Source of the DNA: Chiridota heheva
Taxonomy: Eukaryota; Echinodermata; Holothuroidea; Apodida; Chiridotidae
Reading direction: 5' to 3'
NCBI GenBank assembly: GCA_020152595.1
Contig: JAIGNY010000300.1
Span: forward strand, 1-64,000
DNA length: 64,000 bases
The position numbers and the translations under genes are program-made. Numbering within the stretch: the first letter of the stretch is position 1; every line of letters begins with the position of its first letter. This document shows positions 57,584 through 64,000 of the stretch, piece by piece. The notes beneath the pieces were generated by a model that saw only the letters and a list, made by a program, of their open reading frames with translations, did not search any database and was not told where the DNA came from.

Positions 57584-57722
57584 AAGAAAATTTTGGCGTC
57601 TTTAATTTATACCTGTTGCAAAAAGAAAAGAAATATACAGTAAGATGATACTCTGAGACGATATAAGATTATCTGAAAAGATGCAGTTTTCTATAGCTGC
57701 TTGAACATACTTGAGACACACT

Positions 57723-57831
57723 TTAACCCTTACTCTACCACGGGGCGATATTATTACCGTTTGGGGTGCCCCATCTTTGACTCCGCCTCCCGAGCGCATT
57801 TTCAAAAAAGTGCTGGTAGAGTAAGGGTTAA
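57723..57831. mobile_element. 109-bp TTAA-flanked MITE (piggyBac-like), copy 1
   Basis: Perfect 18-bp inverted ends including the target: TTAACCCTTACTCTACCA and TGGTAGAGTAAGGGTTAA. TTAA targets and termini beginning CCCTT are hallmarks of piggyBac elements. The inside (GGCGATATTATTACCGTTTG, CTCCGCCTCCCGAGCGCATT) is too short to code. Confidence 0.85.
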
Positions 57832-57967
57832 GAAACCTGTGACAAGTGCGCCAACTCGAAAATATATGCAGCATGATCCTGGTGGGCGGACCAGCGGGTC
57901 ACTGAAGCGGAACGAGCTCGACTTTGCTGCTTGGAAGACAGAGGACCCTTCAATAATCAGCCCTTGA

Positions 57968-58075
57968 TTAACCCTTTACCACGCGGCGATATTATTATTG
58001 CTGTTTTGAGTGCCCCATCGTTGACTCCGCCTCCCGAGCGCATTTTCAAAAAAGTGCTGGTAGAGTAAGGGTTAA
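57968..58075. mobile_element. 108-bp TTAA-flanked MITE (piggyBac-like), copy 2
   Basis: Same orientation and nearly the same sequence as 57,723-57,831, but the left end has diverged (TTAACCCTTTACCACGCGGC). The right end, TGGTAGAGTAAGGGTTAA, is intact. It lies 136 bp from copy 1. Confidence 0.85.
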
Positions 58076-58429
58076 AGTCATGTGGACAGGTGATGATTTG
58101 TACCCAGCTGAAAGAGCATAAAATGCTATGCAAAAGTCTTTAAGTGGAAATGGCCACAATATCACTTATAGCTTTAAAGTTTTGACAAGCAAAGTTTGTA
58201 AATGTTTTCAGCATGCACAAGAGTAATTGATCTACAGTATGAAGAGAAATACAGCTAAAACTTTTTTTTTAAGTCTTTATATTTCTTTTCCAAATTTCAA
58301 ATATTGAATGTTTTAAAATTATGTTCTACTAATAAAGTCAAGGGTATAATATTTTCATCATTTTTGGTTCAATGCAAAGCATTATGCGAACCTATGTAAT
58401 GGTGATTACGGCCGTCCACAGATTTGTCC

Positions 58430-58580
58430 TTAGATTTCCTCAGAAATGTTACAGTTTTTTTGAGAATTCCTCAGAAAATCTTAAAGTTTCTTCAGAGTTC
58501 CTCAGAAAAGTTAAAGTTTCTTCAGATATCCTTATAGAAAATTAGAATTTCTTTATAAAATGTTAAAGTTTTTCAAAGAT
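58430..58580. repeat. Degenerate ~36-bp repeat (CCTCAGAAAA-TTAAAGTTTCTTCAG)
   Basis: Four diverged copies of a CCTCAGAAA..TTAAAGTTTCTTCAGA module. Confidence 0.65.
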
Positions 58581-58749
58581 ACTTAAGACAGGATTGATGA
58601 CTAGTTTCCTTAAAAGTCTACAATACATTTGATATTTTCTTAGAAGATAACTGTAAAATGATATAATTTTCCAATATTCTTCAGAGATCCTCAAGTCTCT
58701 ATTGTAGCACTTGAGATTTAAAATCCTTTAAATTCTTTGAAATATTTGG

Positions 58750-58945
58750 GCACCAACATGGGGTGGGATGCCATGTGGGACATGGGGTGGGATGCCATGT
58801 GGAACAGGGTAGATGCCATGTGGGACATGGTGGGATGCCACGAGTAACACAGAGTGTGACAGGTTGGAATGCCATGTGTGACATATGGTAGGATGCCATG
58901 TGTGACATAAGGTAGGATGCCACGTGTGACATTCCTCCTGTACAT
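58750..58945. repeat. 24-bp satellite related to 1-2290
   Basis: Unit GCCATGTGGGACATGGGGTG plus GGAT, about eight copies. It lies far from the other blocks of this family and borders a dispersed 'GGGGCACTT' repeat. Confidence 0.9.
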
Positions 58946-59092
58946 GAGACTGAAGAAAGCCGCCAGTTTCCTACTATTAGGACAGTAATGAGGGGCACTT
59001 TGCATTTTTAAAAGGGGCGCTTTTGACATTTTCGGGAAAAGTGCGGGGGCACGTGCCTCAGTGCCTCCCGATTTCTACACCTAGCTATGAGC
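58946..59092. repeat. Dispersed 'GGGGCACTT' repeat, copy 2
   Basis: Shares CAGTTTCCTACTATTAGGAC, AGTAATGAGGGGCACTT and the TTCGGGAAAAGTG...TTCTACACCTA end with 60,715-60,834. Confidence 0.75.
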
Positions 59093-60690
59093 ACATAATA
59101 CGGGTAAAAAACAAATAACCTGTTTTTTCCAATCAAAAAATTACATCTGGTGAAGTATAATGAAGACGATTGAATTAATTGTATACCACAGGAAAGAGAA
59201 CAAATTTACTCTCATGTATTTCGAATTAGCCAGTTCGATTGAGACAACTTTTTTGTTGTCTTGAGAACACGTACGTGTACGTAAGCAAATGCATGCAAGG
59301 TTCCTATATGAGCAAGACACAAAGTGAATTTTCAAGTATATTAATTGATCTGTTTTGCTTGTGATAGTAATTTAATTGTGTTAACAACTATAATGGGTAT
59401 AAAGCTATGCTGAATAAGTCTCTAAAAAAGTGTGCTCTTGTGTAATGTCCCTTTAAACAATTTGTATATCAGAAACCTAGCTCTTGTTCTTCTTTTTAAG
59501 ATATTTTGTGAATTTGTCAAACATATACACAATATACCAGGGATGTCGGAACACGTCGGAAGAGGGGGACTGCCAGGAAGTTGTGGACGAACAGGGGTAT
59601 GAGGTGCTCTTTTGAAAGTTATAGTATGAAATTATTCTAGGTTATTCTTGAAGCTTGATGAAGACAAATAGAAATCCACTCACTCACAAATCCTACATAG
59701 TATACATTTAGTATTTATTTGTAACAATTAAAATATAACATTTACAAGGGGCCCGGGGTGGTGGGAGGGGATATGGCCCAATCATTGCAAACTTGTAGGC
59801 CTTTTACCTATTCGCCCGATGTGCAATTGCCATCATTGGTCCTACTCTCCAATCTCTACCCATAGGCGGGATTTGCCTATACTCAATGTGGTGAACAAGT
59901 TGTTTTAAATGTGTGTGAGCGTGTGTGTGTGTGTGTGTGTGGGGAAGGGGGTCATGAAAAGATACAAAACATGACTATATAAAAGAATACATTTGGAAAA
60001 AGCAGGGGCTGGGCAAGTGCTCCCATGCTTCTTCCAAATTCCTATATTCAAACAATATTGTGTAGGACCCCGGGGGCAGGCGCACGTGCCTGATAAAAGT
60101 GCCTCATTAAAAAAAAAGGAAAAGTGCCTTTCAATACTGTCAAAAAGTGCCCTCAATTGATTTGTTGCCCCCTTGTGCCGAGTTCCTTACGAAACCCCTG
60201 CATACACCGCAATTATAGTGGAGTGGGGAAAATGTTTATTAATACTCCTTTCCCATACTCTAAAAGATTAGAATACTTTGCCATCAGACATTGTACATAC
60301 ATCTAATCTAAACTTTCAATTTTAATCTAGGCTTTAGTTGTAAACTAACTTTTTTCTCATTCTTTTGTTATGCTTGATTAGCGTTGGCATGTCCTCTGGA
60401 AGTAGAATAATTTTTGCCAACTTAATCTATTCAGATTCAGAAATGTCATACTGAAATAAAATTTGCTTTCCGAAAATAAGAGGGGTCTAGGCAAAGTTAC
60501 AAAAACACACGAACTTAAAATCAGCATAAATACGGGAAAAAATTGGGGTGATTTACAGGGACACATGTAGGAAGCTTTCGAAAGGTCGGAGCACGACCTC
60601 ACTGTAGGTACTTCTCAAGTCATATGTCCCCCATCCCAATCTGCAGATTTTTAGAAAGGGGAACTTTTGGGGCACAATTGGGACACATAT
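59093..60690. other. Unassigned spacer between NHLRC3 and CLYBL
   Basis: No gene. (GT)n at 59,921-59,942. A fragment at 60,060-60,150 with 'gcacgtgcctgataaaagtgcc' resembles the dispersed repeat family. Confidence 0.4.
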
Positions 60691-60834
60691 GTCCTGTACA
60701 TGCATGCGACTGACAAAAGTCGGTAGTTTCTTACTATTGGGACAGTAATTGAGGGACACTTTTCGATCTTAAATACGGTACTTTTGGCTTTTTTTGGAAA
60801 AGTTACCTGTTCCCCCGGCTCCTACACCTATGGT
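60691..60834. repeat. Dispersed 'GGGGCACTT' repeat, copy 3
   Basis: Matches 58,930-59,092 in order (CTGTACATG..GACTGA, AGTTTCTTACTATTGGGACA, GTAATTGAGGGACACTTTT, and the CTCCTACACCTATGG end). Confidence 0.75.
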
Positions 60835-61170
60835 CACCCCATCCGGCTTCCCCCGTATATCCTCCTACATTTTTATTAATAGCTTGATTTTTAAGATCAA
60901 ATAAGTTGTGTGGTACCTTCAACTAAAATGGCGGCCCCCTGTGCTTGAAGAAGTTTCTGAAAATCTATTTTTGTTTGACGTCCAGAGTCCTGCCGAAGTT
61001 CGTAACCCCAACCAATTGAATCATGAATCTCACCCGTTTATCTTTAGGTCGGAATCTGCATAGAAATCAAGGGATATTTTCAAACTTAAGCCAGTTGTAC
61101 TAGATGTCAAATATTAACGTTAGGCCAAGTTTTCATCAAAGGACGCCGTAGGTCCTACCGTTAGGCATAG

Positions 61171-61371
61171 CAGCAGCCCAATGTTAGAGCACCACTACAT
61201 TCACTGCAGTCAAGGAGATCCGTACATACTGATGTCAGTATGGACCTTACCCCAAGGAGAGCTGTGTTGTATGTTCCTGGAATTGATGAAAGAAAACTTT
61301 TAAAGTTATCAGGATTGGAAGTTGATTGTGCGGTAATGGATTGTGAAGATGGGGTTGCAATGAACAGAAAG
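61171..61371 (+). CDS. CLYBL: CLYBL N-terminal exon
   Basis: Citrate lyase subunit beta-like protein is a mitochondrial enzyme of the HpcH/HpaI TIM-barrel family that acts on citramalyl-CoA. The frame encodes MDLTPRRAVLYVPGIDERKL, then LKLSGLEVDCAVMDCEDGVA and MNRK. Human CLYBL has IPRRAVLYVPGNDEKK and LNVDCAVLDCEDGVAANKK. The DCEDGV motif holds a conserved acidic residue of the family. The exon ends in phase 0 at donor GTAGGC (61,372). The 5' limit is uncertain. The frame is open back to a TAG at 61,168, so either translation starts at ATG 61,240 or an acceptor (for example GCAGCAG near 61,170-61,176) joins an upstream transit-peptide exon. The residues between (NVRAPLHSLQSRRSVHT) are Arg/Ser-rich and acid-poor, as in a mitochondrial presequence. 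Confidence 0.85.
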
Positions 61372-62077
61372 GTAGGCTAGGTTGTGTTGTTAATTGTTAT
61401 TTTGACGTTACAGTAGCCTAACATCAGTAGGTCAATAACGATCGTTTGGTGTTTAGGCCTAAATGTGGATTATAAACCTAACGTTAGATTTTGGTGGCTA
61501 CCACTGGCTTTGAATTTACAGTCAAGCAATTATCACACACGAGTTTTGTTTTCATTTCAAACGGTATCCTAAAATTTTAAATGAATTAAAGCAAACAATA
61601 TCCCCTTCACTTTCACTTTTTTGGGGGCTTGATAAAATTTGGACTTTATATTATAACTAACATTGTTGTTGTGAAGCCTACAAAGGGATGTTTCCTGGTT
61701 TATTTTCTTTGTAACATTTCTTTTGATATTTAATTCAATGATTTGATTGATATTTGAAAATATTAAAGAACTACAAATTAACTTAATTTAAGAATTCAAT
61801 TCTTTCGTTGTTGAATTTTAACATTTGTTCATTGATGACTGAAATTTGCAAATCAGGATCTTCTGAATGCCAACTTTTGCCTCATATTAAACATAGGCCT
61901 AAACTATCTTGTTAAAATATTTAAACTAACTTACTATTAAGTATAGAAAAATTGTAGTCTTAGGCCAATGTAAAATGTTTATCAGTTTCTGAATTTGTTG
62001 TCCCAAAATTCTAGGTAGGCCCCTAGGTAGACAGGAGAAAAAATATATATGTATTTTATTGTATTTTGTTTTAAATT
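61372..62077 (+). other. CLYBL intron
   Basis: AT-rich intron sequence; nothing else recognised before the SINE. Confidence 0.5.
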
Positions 62078-62268
62078 GCCAGTACACCACAACTGGTTAT
62101 CAAAGGCCGTGGACATTGACTTGGTTGTCGATGTTATGTCTGTCCGTACATCGTACCTGTGTTCTCGTCCGGGTCGTATTTGTTTTGTGATAGCATTGTT
62201 ACTATCATAACCGAATACGCAGGCGAGGACCTCATCATTGTAATTGTGTGTTCTCTCGTTGTCGTCGT
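62078..62268 (+). mobile_element. tRNA-derived SINE, copy 4, 5' truncated
   Basis: Begins in the body of the element (CCAGTACACCACAACTGGTT) and lacks the A/B-box head. The tail is GTGTGTTCTCTCGTTGTCGT-type with a poly-T end. It lies within the CLYBL intron. Confidence 0.85.
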
Positions 62269-62466
62269 TTTTTAAATGCATGACAATACAATTTCTACTT
62301 TTTTTTTTTATCTCAGAGTTGGTTGGCCAATAGAAACATGTTTTATTTTAATCTCATTCAATTAATTGTTTTTATGGATAAAGTGCCCAGAATCCTTAAA
62401 TTTATTTCTACATGACATGAAGGGATCCAAAAATTATACTTTTGCAATTTTATTGTTATTATGTAG

Positions 62467-62614
62467 GTTATACCATTAAGAAGATGTTGGATGAATTAAA
62501 GCACCAGGTGTCAAAGACTTGGTGGTCAGAATCAATTCAGTGTCCAGTGGATTGGCCGAAGAGGATCTAGAGGAGGTGTTCAAGGCATCGAGGTTACCAG
62601 ACACATTGATTCTG
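62467..62614 (+). pseudogene. CLYBL: CLYBL second exon, apparently damaged
   Basis: It encodes YTIKKMLDEL and then, after a one-base frame slip near 62,500, APGVKDLVVRINSVSSGLAE and EDLEEVFKASRLPDTLIL. Human CLYBL has ARLRIVKTLED...VRVNSVSSGLAEEDLETLLQSRVLPSSLMLPKV here. Three things are wrong. The acceptor TATGTAG at 62,466 gives a phase that does not fit the preceding exon, and the expected NEAR-like residues are absent. One base is missing near 62,500. Homology stops after LIL, where a dispersed repeat begins. It may be an assembly error, a polymorphic or pseudogenised copy, or a real exon with sequencing errors. Confidence 0.6.
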
Positions 62615-62615
62615 T

Positions 62616-62700
62616 GTTCTGTATCCATGTAAGGTATTTCATTTGTAAGGTTAAATAAGATTATTAAGTTTACAAATTAAAAAAAAATCTAAAAAAACAA
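62616..62700. repeat. Dispersed repeat shared with 33,770-33,850
   Basis: Both read TCTGTATCC-TGTAAG-TATTTCATTT, then an AGATTATTAAGTTTA stretch and an A-rich tail. It starts right where CLYBL homology ends. Confidence 0.75.
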
Positions 62701-62736
62701 AAAACAAATCCAGAAAAAAAAAAACATATATACAAA

Positions 62737-63548
<812 letters not shown>

Positions 63549-63607
63549 TCTCATGAGGGGCAGGGCGGACCCCAGGGGGGCATGGCGGGCCCACGGAGGG
63601 GCAGCGC

Positions 63608-63725
63608 GACTTGTACAAATGTAGCACTTATACAAGTGTAGCACTTGTACAAATGTAGTACTTGTACAAATGTAGCACTTGTATAAATGTAGCACTTGTG
63701 CAAGTGTAGCACTTGTATAAGTGTT
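63608..63725. repeat. 17-bp minisatellite (TGTAGCACTTGTACAAA)
   Basis: Seven copies with ACAAA/ATAAG/GCAAG variants. The unit contains the palindrome CTTGTACAAG in some copies. Confidence 0.92.
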
Positions 63726-64000
63726 AGCAGAATATGCAAGTATTATCAGCACTATAAAAGTATCATAGTATTATCACTTTTACAGTACTAGCTTCTTACT
63801 TTTCTGGCAGCTATTTTATGAGCTATTGTATGAAAATTATACTTCAAGCACATGGTATTTTGAAGTGTACCATGGATCTGATGCAATATATATATAATGG
63901 TATACTAAGGCTTGTCAAAATATTGTGTGTGTTTGAGGGGGTAGGGGGGGAATCTGAGCATCCTAATAACTTAAATTAATTTCTGATGTGAGTTTGCCCC
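63726..64000. other. Unassigned end of window
   Basis: Nothing recognised; the next CLYBL exons would lie beyond the window. Confidence 0.4.

Overview
The window is nuclear DNA of an animal, most likely a marine invertebrate deuterostome. An echinoderm is my best guess, from the overall look of the sequence and the common TAGGCCTA-type words, but this is not proven. It contains GT-AG introns, CR1-like and RNase H-bearing LINEs, a tRNA-derived SINE, several MITE families and very many tandem arrays. I see no operons, ribosome binding sites, CRISPR or prokaryotic genes. Most long open frames here are by-products of tandem repeats whose period is a multiple of three.

Two genes are recognisable, both on the + strand. 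The first is an NHL repeat-containing protein 3 (NHLRC3) orthologue. Its last three coding exons are at 33,223-33,429, 46,223-46,427 and 50,173-50,404, joined in matching phase, and the last carries the stop codon. I did not find its 5' exons. The second is a citrate lyase beta-like (CLYBL) gene. One good N-terminal exon ends at 61,371. A second, damaged-looking exon lies at about 62,467-62,614.

Layout: 1-6.1 kb is a degenerate ~24-bp satellite and four adjoining short-period arrays, bounded by an inverted duplication. 8.2-9.2 kb is a three-level nest: a MITE inside a SINE inside a minisatellite. 10.5-11.6 kb is a 52-bp array. 12-27 kb holds decayed LINE fragments with small minisatellites. 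27.5-31.3 kb is a 47-bp array (about 79 copies) with an 8-unit higher-order repeat. 32.7-33.15 kb is a polypyrimidine tract just before an NHLRC3 exon. 34.7-40.3 kb is an 84-bp array (about 66 copies) inside an NHLRC3 intron, carrying two AATAAA words per unit on the sense strand. 43.8-44.9 kb, in the same intron, repeats a POU/SOX-like composite motif. 46.6-50 kb holds a SINE with a paralogous empty site, a hairpin-bearing 42-bp array and a G-rich tract. 53-58 kb holds several MITEs, including two tiny TTAA-flanked ones. The end of the window is CLYBL plus (TA)n tracts split by a MITE.

No new multi-gene system is visible. The most interesting material is repeat biology: nested insertions with precise target duplications, a reverse-transcriptase motif turned into a minisatellite, and large intronic arrays rich in possible RNA-processing or DNA-binding signals. 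Identities and copy numbers are read by eye.
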